From Candidatus Aridivita willemsiae (GTDB lineage: Bacteria; Actinomycetota; CADDZG01; WHSQ01): DNA of 33,430 bases. Under the pieces are notes generated by a model. The model saw nothing but the letters and a program-made list of their open reading frames with translations. It was not told the DNA's origin and searched no databases. The translations under genes were made by a program, and so were the position numbers. Location: positions 1-33,430 of the forward strand of contig JACCZU010000230.1 of assembly GCA_013695835.1 (NCBI GenBank), given 5' to 3'. Below, in pieces: positions 1 through 9,093 of this stretch. Positions within the stretch are counted from its first letter, which is position 1. Each line of letters begins with the position of its first letter.

Positions 1-239
1 TGACGAGTCAGTATCCGGTAGGCCTCGGAAGGGGCGAAGCGGAGCCTGCCCTTCTGAGTCAAAGACGGAGGCATTCTCCTGTAGAGGAGGTTGTTGTAGC
101 GTCCTGCGCTCGGAGGAAGACTGGGTAGGCGGTCCTCGAGGTTCGAGATGAAGCCGACCTCCGGGTGGCGAGCGAGGAGCTCATGCACCAAGGAAGAACC
201 GGAGCGGCCGTTGCTGATCAGGAAGACGAACTTGCTCAA
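1..239 (-). CDS. Sulfotransferase-family protein, N-terminal fragment running off the left edge
   Basis: Manual reverse-strand translation from TTG at 239 is open to base 1: LSKFVFLISNGRSGSSLVHELLARHPEVGFISNLEDRLPSLPPSAGRYNNLLYRRMPPSLTQKGRLRF... The FLxxNGRSGSSLxHELLARHPEVGFISN block resembles the 5'-PSB (PAPS-binding) loop of sulfotransferases. Not in the ORF track because there is no stop codon inside the window. Confidence 0.7.
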   Translation of the reverse strand, partial: MSKFVFLISNGRSGSSLVHELLARHPEVGFISNLEDRLPSLPPSAGRYNNLLYRRMPPSLTQKGRLRFAPSEAYRILTR

Positions 240-830
240 GATAACGACCCTCGCTGGGAAAGCTGAGACTGACGCTGAGCCTGTCGGCTCGGACGGTATA
301 CGACTTTGTTCCCGCATGAGCAGGCGGCGAGTGCTCTGCTCAAGAGTTCCGATTCCTTTCACGTTGGCTTTCGTTGCGCGCCACTTGTAGTTAACCATGG
401 CGAGCGTAGGTGCGGTGGTTTTTTGACACCCCGTGCACATTTGCCATCAAGCTAGGTCCGTCATCCAACAGGTGCGGGTAGTGGCGTGTGCGAAGCGGCC
501 CGTCTCGGATTCGAGGGGACGAAGCGTCGCGGGGCGGAAGCTCCTGACTATTCCTGGTTGATGCCACGGACTTCGCGGGAGTGTTTGTTCGGTATTTGCC
601 CCTCCTTCACCTTCCGGCCACATTGAACGCCCATGTTCGCTATCGGGACGGCTGCTGTTTGAAGGCCGTCGTGCCGTCCTGGGAGGAGGTTTGGTTCCGG
701 CGTCACATTGGGGGCGGCCCGGAAGGACCGGCAGGGATCGAGGGCGCGACCAACGCGGCCATCTTGCACGGCTCCTGGGTTTCCTGCTGAGCGCGCGGTT
801 GTCATCCGCGCCAGTCATAGGGAGGGTTTG

Positions 831-3321
831 TTGAGCACACGCAGGTTCAATGGGCGGCGCGCCGTGGCAATACTCGCGGCTGCCGCTGTAGTTGTGGGCG
901 GTGGAGCGGTCGCCTGGGGCCAGCTCGCAGAGAGGTTCGCAGGACCGCAGGGCGACGGGACATCGATTACTCCGACCGGGTTACGCGTTACTCCGGTCGG
1001 CAGCCAGGAAAAGCTGGGGGAGAGGCCATACGGCATGGCCCTCAGCCCCGACGGAGAACAGATTCTGATCGCCAACGACGGCGTCTACAAGCAGTCGGTC
1101 ATGCTCATCGACGCGAACACGGGCAGCGTCACCGATACGATCCCGTACTTCGCGCCCGAGGGCGTCTCGTTCGGCGTGGCCTGGGCCCCCGATGGTGAGC
1201 GCGCCTATGTTTCCGCAGCGCCGAACGACAAGGTGCGCGTCTTCGATGTGGCCGGCAGAAGCCTCGAGGAGACGGACCCGTTCGAGCTCGACAACGAAGA
1301 TGTCTGGCCGACTGGTCTTGCCGTGTCCGAGGACGGCGCCAAGCTCTACGTCGCCGAGAACGTCGGCAACGCTCTGACGATCATCGACACCGCAACCGGC
1401 GAGCAGTCCCGGGTGCTGATCAGCGACCGGGTTTGCCCTGTGCTCAAAGTCGGCTTTGACAGCTCAAGGGGGAAGCGCTGCAACTTCGCATATGGAGTCA
1501 CGCTTTCGCACGATGGCGGCACGGCTTATGTCACCAACTGGGGAAAGCGCTCGGTGGCGGTCGTTGACACGGCCTCCGAGGAGCACCTCGACAACATCGC
1601 CGTCGGTACCCACCCGAGCGCCATGGCCTTGAGCCCAACGGGCGAGGATCTCTATGTCGCCAACTCTGACAGCGACACCGTGTCGGTGGTCGACACCGCC
1701 ACGAACGAGGCGACGCGCTCGTTCTCGATGCGGCCTTATCCAGGGGCGCCGGACGGTGCAAGCCCGAACGCGCTCGCAGTCGCACCGGACGGCGAGACGC
1801 TCTACGTTGCCAATGCCGGCAATAACGATGTCGCCGTAGTGAGGCTTGCTGGCGAAGACAGGCTCGCCGACGAGGTTGTCGGCTTGATCCCGACCGCTTG
1901 GTATCCGACAGGTGTGGCCGTCGCCAACGACGGCAGCAACCTGTACGTGGCCAACGCCAAGGGCCTGGGCGCGGGGCCGAACCCCCGTGGCCCGGACCCG
2001 ACCAAGAATCCCGAGTCCACGCCGGGGCAGTACATCGGTTCGATGATCGACGGGACGCTTTCGACCATCGGGGTTCCCGACGAGGAGCAGCTAGCGGCCT
2101 ACACCGAGCAGGTCGTCGACAACAACCAGTTCGATAAGCGCTATGGCAACTCGGCCGATGTGCTCGAGAACATCGAGCATGTTATTTACATCGTCAAGGA
2201 GAACCGCACCTACGACCAGGTTCTCGGCGATCTCCCCAGAGGCAACGGCGACCCCTCGCTGACGCTGTTCGATTATCGCTCGGCGCCGAACCACCACAAG
2301 CTTGCCAGGCAATTCGTGACGCTTGACAATCTCTACGCCGCCGGCGAGGTGTCCACCGACGGTTGGGAATGGTCGACCGCAGCCAACGCAAGCACATTCA
2401 CTCAGAAGTCGTGGCCCACGCTTTACGGCGGCAGAGGCTACTTCTATACGGGCGAGGGGACCTCTCTCGCCAACTCACCGAGCAGGAACCCAGAGAACGC
2501 TTACATTTTGGGATGCGCTAAGCAAAGCCGGCTTGAGCTTCCGCAACTACGGCTTCTGGACAACAAGCGAGGCTCCCGTCGAGGTCTACAACGAGCCGAA
2601 CCTCGCGCGGAACACCGACCGGGAGTTCCCCGGCTACAACCTGTCCATCCGTGACCAGGTTCGCTACCGTATCTGGCTCGAAGAGTTCCGCCGCTACAAG
2701 GCTTCGGGCGAGATGCCTTCGGCACAGTTTGTCCGGTTTTCAAATGACCACACCTGTGGGACCGACCCGGCGTGTCCGACTCCTCAAGCCATGATGGCCG
2801 ACAACGACTGGGCGATGGGCAAGCTGATAGACAAGGTGTCGCACTCGGAGTTCTGGGACAGCACCGCCATCTTCGTGATCGAGGACGACGCTCAGGACGG
2901 CCCCGACCATGTCGACGCGCATCGCACCGTCGGTTACGTGGTGAGCCCCTACACCCAGACGAGCGAGGTCGACTCGACCTTCTACAGCAGCGCCTCAATG
3001 CTGCGCACGATGGAGATGGTCTTCGGGCTTGCGCCGCTGACCTACTTCGACGCGACGGCGAGCCCACTGCTCAACAGCTTCACCGACGAACCCGACTTCG
3101 GCGCCTACAACGCGGTGAAGCCGGCGCAACCACTCGGCGAGATGAACCAGCCCGAAGCGCCTATGGCGAGAGCCTCGTCGAGGATGGACTTCAGCCGGGA
3201 GGACATTGCTCCGTGGCACACGCTCAACCGGGCGATCTGGAAGGGCGTTAAGGGCGCCGGCAGCAAGATGCCTGCGCCGCAGCACAACCTGTCGATCGAG
3301 GAAGAGGAAGAGGAGGAGTAG
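831..3321 (+). pseudogene. YncE-type YVTN beta-propeller / alkaline phosphatase (phosphoesterase) family secreted protein, interrupted by a one-base frameshift near 2506-2509
   Basis: First frame (708..2654 in the track) carries a signal-like N-terminus and repeated propeller motifs (GEDLYVANSDSDTVSVVDTATNE, GETLYVANAGNNDVAVV), then phosphoesterase sequence (IEHVIYIVKENRTYDQVLGDL). It resumes in the +1 frame as WDALSKAGLSFRNYGFW...VIEDDAQDGPDHVDAHRTVGYVVSPYT. Likely TTG start at 831 behind GGGAGGG. Removing one T from TTTT at 2506-2509 gives ...NPENAYIWDALSKAG.... Confidence 0.8.
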
Positions 3322-3361
3322 GCCGCAGGGAGTCACAAGCCCGCGCGGAAACGCACGGAAG

Positions 3362-3390
3362 AGACGGCGCCCCCAAAAGGGGCGCCGTCT
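3362..3390 (+). terminator. Hairpin terminator-like element downstream of the phosphoesterase gene
   Basis: Perfect 12-bp stem AGACGGCGCCCC / GGGGCGCCGTCT with loop CAAAA; followed by TGCTTGG, so only a weak U-tract. Confidence 0.7.
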
Positions 3391-3452
3391 TGCTTGGTCC
3401 GCCGGGGACCGAGCCGAAAGAGAACGCGATCCGGCGGTAGTGTCATCGGACA

Positions 3453-4415
3453 ATGGGGATTATTGGGGGGCCGGCCGCCGCGAGCGCATTGCTGGCAGCG
3501 ATGGTGCTGGCCGGGGGATGGGCGCAACCGGCCCTCGGGGTCGGGCCGCGCGGTACAGCCGACGACATCATCGTTGTCAACGGCAGGACTGAGGTCGCAC
3601 GCAACGAGTCGGCGGGCAACATCTTCGTGCTCAACGGCGGAGTGCTCATCGACGGGCGCGTGGAGGGCTCGGTCGCGGTCGTCAACGGCGGTGCCGATGT
3701 GGTGCTCGGAGAGGTGGCAGGGTCCGTCGTCTCGGCCAACGGCAGCGTGCGGGTCTCGGGGACCGTGCTTGGCGACGTGGTCGTCTTCAGGGGCAAGGCG
3801 GTGCTCGAGGATGGTGCGAGGGTGGCCGGCGATGTCCGCTCCAGCTGGGAGCCGATGATCTCTGAGGGGGCGGTCCTCGAGGGACGAGCGCGCAGCCTCT
3901 ATGGCGTCGGCGACGTCGTCCCCGGCAGTCTGCCACTGGCGGCGGCGCGCGCCGGCCTCTGGTTGGCGGTGAGCGTATCGACGTTGGTATTGGGACTGCT
4001 CCTTCTCGGGATTGCCCCGGGGCCGGCTGCGGCCGTTGTGGAAGGGATCTCGTTCAGCTCCGCAATCGGCTTGGGCCTCCTGGCTTTCCTCGGCATGCCG
4101 CTGCTCGCCCTGATTGCGTTTGCCACCGTCGTCGGGATCCCCCTTGGTGCAGGGCTCTTGCTTGCGCTCGCCCCCCTTTACATGCTCGGCTACGTCGTGA
4201 GCGCGTGGAGCCTCGGACGGGCAGTGGTTCGGCCGCCGAAGTCCAGGTGGGCTGCCTTTCTGACCGGGTGGGCGATTCTGCGAGTGCTCGCCCTCCTCCC
4301 CGTCGCCGGCGCCGTTGCGTGGCTGATTGCCGTCATCCTCGGCCTCGGCACTCTGCTGACGTCGGCGCGCAGGGACCGGGCACCGACCCTGGAGCCGGCC
4401 GCGCGCGCCTCTTAG
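3453..4415 (+). CDS. Bactofilin-like / polymer-forming beta-helix domain with C-terminal transmembrane domain
   Basis: 320 aa; repeated short beta units (IFVLNGGVLIDGRVEGSVAVVNGGADVVLGEVAGSVVSANGSVRVSGTVLGDVVVFRGKAVLEDGARVAGDV) followed by several hydrophobic helices. Confidence 0.72.
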   Translation: MGIIGGPAAASALLAAMVLAGGWAQPALGVGPRGTADDIIVVNGRTEVARNESAGNIFVLNGGVLIDGRVEGSVAVVNGGADVVLGEVAGSVVSANGSVRVSGTVLGDVVVFRGKAVLEDGARVAGDVRSSWEPMISEGAVLEGRARSLYGVGDVVPGSLPLAAARAGLWLAVSVSTLVLGLLLLGIAPGPAAAVVEGISFSSAIGLGLLAFLGMPLLALIAFATVVGIPLGAGLLLALAPLYMLGYVVSAWSLGRAVVRPPKSRWAAFLTGWAILRVLALLPVAGAVAWLIAVILGLGTLLTSARRDRAPTLEPAARAS

Positions 4416-4445
4416 TGCCCCGCCGCGTAAATTGCCGGCGCATTC

Positions 4446-4477
4446 GAGCGCCCCTGCATCACCGCGCAGGTGCGCTC
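4446..4477. terminator. Inverted repeat between convergent genes
   Basis: GAGCGC-c-CCTGC / GCAGG-t-GCGCTC, 11 bp paired with one mismatch and an 8-nt loop, between CDS ends at 4415(+) and 4509(-). Confidence 0.5.
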
Positions 4478-4508
4478 TCGGTGCGGGCGCTACCTACGCA
4501 GCGGAGTA

Positions 4509-5264
4509 CTAGAGGACGGCCTCGAGGAAGCGGCGCGTGCGCGCGTCGCGCGCGCCGGAGATGAGCTTGTCGGGCGGGCCCTCCTCGACGACCTCGCCTT
4601 CGTGGATGAACACCATGCGGTGCGCGACCTCGCGCGCGAAGCCCATCTCGTGGGTCACGACGACCATGGTCATCCCCTCCTTGGCGAGGTTCTTCATCAC
4701 CGTGAGGACCTCGCCGATGAGCTCGGGGTCGAGGGCCGACGTCGGCTCGTCGAAGAGCATGATTTGAGGCCGCATCGCGAGCGCGCGCGCAATTGCGACC
4801 CGCTGCTTCTGGCCGCCGGACAGCCGGATGGGGTATTCGTCCCTCTTGTCGGCGAGGCCGACCTTGGCGAGCAGCTCCTCGGCGAACTTGCTTGCCTCCC
4901 CCCGGCTCTCTCCCTTGACCGTGCACGGCGCCTCGACGAGGTTCTCGATGACCGTGAGGTGCGGGAACAGGTTGAAGTCCTGAAACACCATCCCCGCCTT
5001 GAGGCGGATGGCGCGTATGCGCTCTCTGCGGGCGCGCGACGGAGCCCCCGCCTCGAGCCTGGTCCCGTCGACCTCGACGCAGCCGCCGGTGGGCTCCTCG
5101 AGGAAGTTGACGCAGCGGAGCAGAGTGCTCTTGCCCGAGCCCGACCGCCCGAGAATGACTACGACCTCACCCACGCCGACGTCAAGTGAGATGCCCTTGA
5201 GCACCTGGAGCCGTCCGAAGTGCTTCTCGAGGTTCTCGATCCGGATGACGGGGCTAGTGGTCAT
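4509..5264 (-). CDS. Amino-acid ABC transporter ATP-binding protein (GlnQ-like)
   Basis: 251 aa with Walker A GRSGSGKST, signature LSGGQKQRVAIARALAM, Walker B IMLFDEPTSALDPE. Confidence 0.93.
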   Translation of the reverse strand: MTTSPVIRIENLEKHFGRLQVLKGISLDVGVGEVVVILGRSGSGKSTLLRCVNFLEEPTGGCVEVDGTRLEAGAPSRARRERIRAIRLKAGMVFQDFNLFPHLTVIENLVEAPCTVKGESRGEASKFAEELLAKVGLADKRDEYPIRLSGGQKQRVAIARALAMRPQIMLFDEPTSALDPELIGEVLTVMKNLAKEGMTMVVVTHEMGFAREVAHRMVFIHEGEVVEEGPPDKLISGARDARTRRFLEAVL

Positions 5265-6217
5265 GCGATTCCGCGCGCACGTGGCGGCGCCACTTCCTCG
5301 CGCACGTGGCCGCGCCCCATCTTTGTCTCGAGCCTCTTCTGGAAAAACGAGAAAATGCTTGTCAGCAGCCAGTAGATGAGGGCCGCAACCGTCAAGGTTT
5401 CGTAGGAGTGGCTCTCGGCCTTACCGACCGATTGCGCTCGATAGAAGAGCTCTGCCGCTCCTGCGAGTCCGACGAGCGAAGAGTCCTTGAGCATGGCGAT
5501 GAATTCGTTTCCCGTAGGCGGAATGATGACTCGGACGGCTTGCGGGAGCACGATGCGCCGCATCGTCTGCGCCGAGCTCATCCCGAGGGCGGAGGCGGCC
5601 TCCGCCTGGCCATGGCCCACCGACTGAATGCCCGCCCGAAAGATCTCGGTCATGTAGGCGCCATAGTTGATCCCAAGGGCAAGGATCGCCGCAAACGCGA
5701 TGTTGTAGACAAGAAGAGGCTGGACCCATTCCGGCACTCCGGGCTTGAAGGCCAGCTGGGGGAAGGCGAAGTAGATAAAGAAGATCTGGACGAGTAGAGG
5801 GGTCCCGCGAATGAACGAGACGTAGAAGTTGGCCACTCCCATGAACAGAGCGTTGTGAGACAGCCTGCCGAGCGCACCGAGGAGTGCCAGCACGACCGCC
5901 AAGGCGATACCCCCGAAGCAGATGAACAAGGTGAGCGGCACGCCGCCGAGGATGAAGGGGAGCCATTCCAGGATGAAGGCGGTGTCGTACTGAAAGGCGA
6001 TGACGAACAACACGAGAAGTACGCCGATGGCGCCGTATACGAGACCAAGCTTGACCTTGAAGGGCACTCCTTGAGCGCGAGCCTCGAAGCCCGACCGCAG
6101 ACGGCCTAGCGCGACCCCGCTCGCGCCCTCACCGCGTGCAATAAGTCGGTGCTCCTCGGCGATCGGCTCGCATCTGTTCCCTACGTCTTCTTGGTGAGGT
6201 CGTCGCCCTTGTACCAC
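5261..6217 (-). CDS. Amino-acid ABC transporter permease (HisM/GlnP-like)
   Basis: Multi-TM protein with EAA-loop-like stretch QAEAASALGMSSAQTMRRIVLPQAVRVIIPPTGNEFIAMLKDSSLVG; overlaps the ATPase start by 4 bp. The N-terminus is uncertain and the true start may lie downstream of 6217. Confidence 0.9.
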   Translation of the reverse strand: MVQGRRPHQEDVGNRCEPIAEEHRLIARGEGASGVALGRLRSGFEARAQGVPFKVKLGLVYGAIGVLLVLFVIAFQYDTAFILEWLPFILGGVPLTLFICFGGIALAVVLALLGALGRLSHNALFMGVANFYVSFIRGTPLLVQIFFIYFAFPQLAFKPGVPEWVQPLLVYNIAFAAILALGINYGAYMTEIFRAGIQSVGHGQAEAASALGMSSAQTMRRIVLPQAVRVIIPPTGNEFIAMLKDSSLVGLAGAAELFYRAQSVGKAESHSYETLTVAALIYWLLTSIFSFFQKRLETKMGRGHVREEVAPPRARGIA

Positions 6218-7074
6218 TTCTCTGAGAACTCGGTGAGGGTGCCGTCGGAGTGCATGTCCTGGATGATCTTGCTGACCTCATCGAAGAACGCCTGCGGGTC
6301 CTCGGGAGACTCTTTGTCGACGGCCACTCCGAGCGGCTCGTAGAAGAGTGGGTCGCCGACAACCTTGATCGGGGTGTCATTTTCGATTGCCCCCTCGAGC
6401 GTCGGGAGGGCCGACATCACCGCATCGAGACGCGCTCCATCGCCGAGGGCGAGCTCCTGTATCGCTGTTGTGTCCGTGTCGTAGGTCATCACCTGCGGGT
6501 CGTCGATAACGAACTCCGGTTTCTCACCGGGGATCTCGAGCGTGCCCTCGAGGTACGACTCGTAGCTGCACGCCACGCACGACCCGATGGTGGCGCCGTC
6601 GAGGTCGGTCGCCGGATCCTGAATGTCGGTGTTCTCCTGATGCACGGCGACCGACGCCGGCGTGTAGTAGTAGGCGGGCGTGAACAACAGAACCTTTTGG
6701 CGCTCGGGAGTGATGGTGATCGATCCGACGCTTAGGTCCCAGCGCCCGCTCCACCCCCCCGACGTGATCGCGTCAAAGGGTGGTGTCACGTATTTGACGT
6801 CGACGCCGAGGCGCTTTGCGATTTCGGCAGTGACGTCGATATCGAATCCCTCGAACTCACCGGCGGGGTTACGCGAGGACTGGGGCGGATAGGCGGGATC
6901 GGTGGAGGCAATGAGGGTGCCGCGCTCCTTTACTACCGAGAGGAGGTCGTTGCCCTCCTTGCCCGTGGTGCCCGAGCCACCTCCATCGCCGCCTCCGCCC
7001 GCTGTGGTCTCACCGCCACAGGCTGCGGCAGCCACCAACACAAGAGTGATCAGCGTTACGAGTGCTCTGCGCAC
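6181..7074 (-). CDS. Amino-acid ABC transporter substrate-binding lipoprotein
   Basis: Signal peptide with lipobox LVAAAACGG, then Gly/Ser linker and periplasmic binding protein (GTLIASTDPAYPPQSSRNPAGEFEGFDIDVTAEIAKRLGVDVKYV). Best start is GTG at 7074 behind GGGGAGGAAG; the track ORF (to 7350) extends too far upstream. Confidence 0.9.
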   Translation of the reverse strand: MRRALVTLITLVLVAAAACGGETTAGGGGDGGGSGTTGKEGNDLLSVVKERGTLIASTDPAYPPQSSRNPAGEFEGFDIDVTAEIAKRLGVDVKYVTPPFDAITSGGWSGRWDLSVGSITITPERQKVLLFTPAYYYTPASVAVHQENTDIQDPATDLDGATIGSCVACSYESYLEGTLEIPGEKPEFVIDDPQVMTYDTDTTAIQELALGDGARLDAVMSALPTLEGAIENDTPIKVVGDPLFYEPLGVAVDKESPEDPQAFFDEVSKIIQDMHSDGTLTEFSEKWYKGDDLTKKT

Positions 7075-7211
7075 GAGTGTCTTCCTCCCCACTAAGTAAC
7101 CTACCTGCTTGCTCTCCTCGGGCGTTCGAGGAGTTCTCTCGCCACATTCTCCCTTACAACGGCCCTCGCGTGGTGAATCCGTGCACGACGATTGGCTTGA
7201 CTCCGCGGCCG

Positions 7212-8885
7212 TCAGCTCCTTGCCCTGCGACCGAGCCCCGCCAGCGTCTCCCGCCTCCTCCGGCGCTTGAGGTCGCGCAGGACGACCTTGGTGGCGTTGA
7301 GCGCCGGGATGCCCATGACCCCGCCGCCCGGGTGTGCGCCCGACCCGCACAAGTAGAGGCCGTGCACCGGCGTCTTGTAGGAAGCGGCCCTCGGCGCCGG
7401 CCTGAAGGAGAAGAGCTGGTCGAGAGAGATCTCGCCCTGAAAGATGTTGCCCCCGACGAGGCCAAAGCGACTCTCGAGGTCGGCGGGGGACAGGACCTCC
7501 CTGTGAATGACAGAGGCCTTGAAGTTGGGCGCGTATTCGGTGATTGTGTCGACGACCCTGTCTCCGAGCGTCTCCCTGTGGTCGTCCCAGGTTCCCTCGG
7601 CGAGCTGCGAGGGCGCGTACTGCACGAACACGGTCATGATGTGGGCGCCTTGTGGCGCAAGCGTCGGGTCCTTGGTCGTCGGGATGACGCAGTCACACAG
7701 TGGGTGTTCGGAGGGCCGCCCGTATTTGGCGTCGTCCCATGCGCGTTCGACGTAGTTGATCGACGGGCTGATCATTATCTCGGGGTGCTGGGGGCCGGGC
7801 TCCTTACCCGGCATGGCGATGAGATCGGGAAGCTCCGAGATTGCCATGTTGACCTTTGCCGAAGAGCCGCGCGTGCGGTAACGCTCGATCTCCGTTGCGA
7901 ACTCGGACGGCAGGTTGGCGCGGCCGACAAGCGACAGAAAGGTCGTGTGTGGGTGAGCGCCGGAGAGCACGACCTCGGAGTGGAGGACGGTGCCGTCGGC
8001 GAGCGTCACGCCCGTTGTGCGCCCGCCCGCCACGTCGATCGAGGTGACCTCTGCGTTGGTGTGGATCTCGGCCCCCGCGGCTCGGGCTGAGGAAGCGATC
8101 GCCTCCGAAAGCGCCCCCATGCCGCCGCGCACGAAGCCCCACGCCCCGGTGACGCCATCGGTCTCGCCCATGCGGTGGTGGAGCAGAACGTAGGCGGAGC
8201 CTGGGCTCATAGGCCCGCCCCATGCGCCGATCACGGACCCGGCGCACATCGCGCCCATGATCGATTCGTCGACGAAGTACTGCGACAGGAAGTCGTACGC
8301 CGACATCGTCATGAGGTCGGTCAGGCGCCCAATGTCTCTGCGCGCCCCGAAGGCGTAACGTCCAAGCCCGGCGACCTCTCTGGCGTCTCCCGGCGCACCT
8401 CCGCCGGCTTCGGGCGGGACCCTGTAGAGGAGCGGCCGGATCATGTCGGCAAGCTCGGACAGGGCCCGGCTGTAGGCGAGGTAGCCCCTGCCGTCGGCGG
8501 GGGAGATTGCCCCGATGGCCTCGGCCGCCCTGGCCGGGTCGTCCCACAGCAGGAAGCCGCGGCCGTCGGGGAACGGGGCGAAGTAGGCGGGGTCGAGCTG
8601 GTAGACGTGGTAGCCGTAACGCTCGAGGGCGAGCTCAGACACGATGCGCGGCGACATGAGGCTCACGACATAGGACGCGGTTGAGACCTTGAAGCCCGGC
8701 CACAGCTCCTCGGTCACGGCCGCGCCCCCGACGAGATGGCGGCGCTCGAGCACGGCGACCCTCATCCCTGCCCGCCCGAGATAGGCGGCGGCGACGAGCC
8801 CGTTGTGGCCCCCGCCGACGATGATGGCGTCGTAGCTTGCGGCGCCGGCGGCCGGAGTGGCGGCCGCGGTCGATGACTCAGACAT
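7212..8885 (-). CDS. FAD-dependent oxidoreductase, phytoene desaturase/PYROXD2-like
   Basis: Rossmann motif YDAIIVGGGHNGLVAAAYLGRAGMRVAVLERR and C-terminal GLYLCGSGAHPGGGVMGIPALNATKV. Start placed at ATG 8885 (MSESSTAAATPA); the track ORF extends to 8999. Confidence 0.9.
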   Translation of the reverse strand: MSESSTAAATPAAGAASYDAIIVGGGHNGLVAAAYLGRAGMRVAVLERRHLVGGAAVTEELWPGFKVSTASYVVSLMSPRIVSELALERYGYHVYQLDPAYFAPFPDGRGFLLWDDPARAAEAIGAISPADGRGYLAYSRALSELADMIRPLLYRVPPEAGGGAPGDAREVAGLGRYAFGARRDIGRLTDLMTMSAYDFLSQYFVDESIMGAMCAGSVIGAWGGPMSPGSAYVLLHHRMGETDGVTGAWGFVRGGMGALSEAIASSARAAGAEIHTNAEVTSIDVAGGRTTGVTLADGTVLHSEVVLSGAHPHTTFLSLVGRANLPSEFATEIERYRTRGSSAKVNMAISELPDLIAMPGKEPGPQHPEIMISPSINYVERAWDDAKYGRPSEHPLCDCVIPTTKDPTLAPQGAHIMTVFVQYAPSQLAEGTWDDHRETLGDRVVDTITEYAPNFKASVIHREVLSPADLESRFGLVGGNIFQGEISLDQLFSFRPAPRAASYKTPVHGLYLCGSGAHPGGGVMGIPALNATKVVLRDLKRRRRRETLAGLGRRARS

Positions 8886-9093
8886 CCTCGTCTTCCTTCC
8901 TCTTTCCCGAAAGCGGGTTGCCCCAGCCCGCCGGGGCGGGCGCGAGCGGCGTAGCGTTGTCATGACAGCATCCCCCACGCGCGTCCCCTCGAGACCCACA
9001 GCTCGCAGTGGGACCGGCGCCGACGGCCGCGCTCGTTGGTCACGCCCGCTGTGAGTTTCCGCCGAACCTCGCAGCGTGGGGTGCCTAGTCCGG

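Noticed and set aside
447-818. Short minus-strand ORFs (447..818, 548..805)
   Set aside because: Compositionally noncoding (Arg/Pro/Ser-rich), no plausible RBS or domain; region 240-830 treated as intergenic.
708-830. Upstream extension of the propeller gene to ATG 708
   Set aside because: Extension reads MGAARKDRQGSRARPTRPSC..., not signal-peptide-like; TTG 831 follows a GGGAGGG Shine-Dalgarno and starts a credible signal peptide.
7062-8090. 342-aa plus-strand ORF
   Set aside because: Antisense to the FAD oxidoreductase and SBP start region; shadow ORF.
8926-8941. GCCCGC-CGGG-GCGGGC inverted repeat upstream of the FAD oxidoreductase
   Set aside because: Six-base GC-only stem expected by chance at this GC content.
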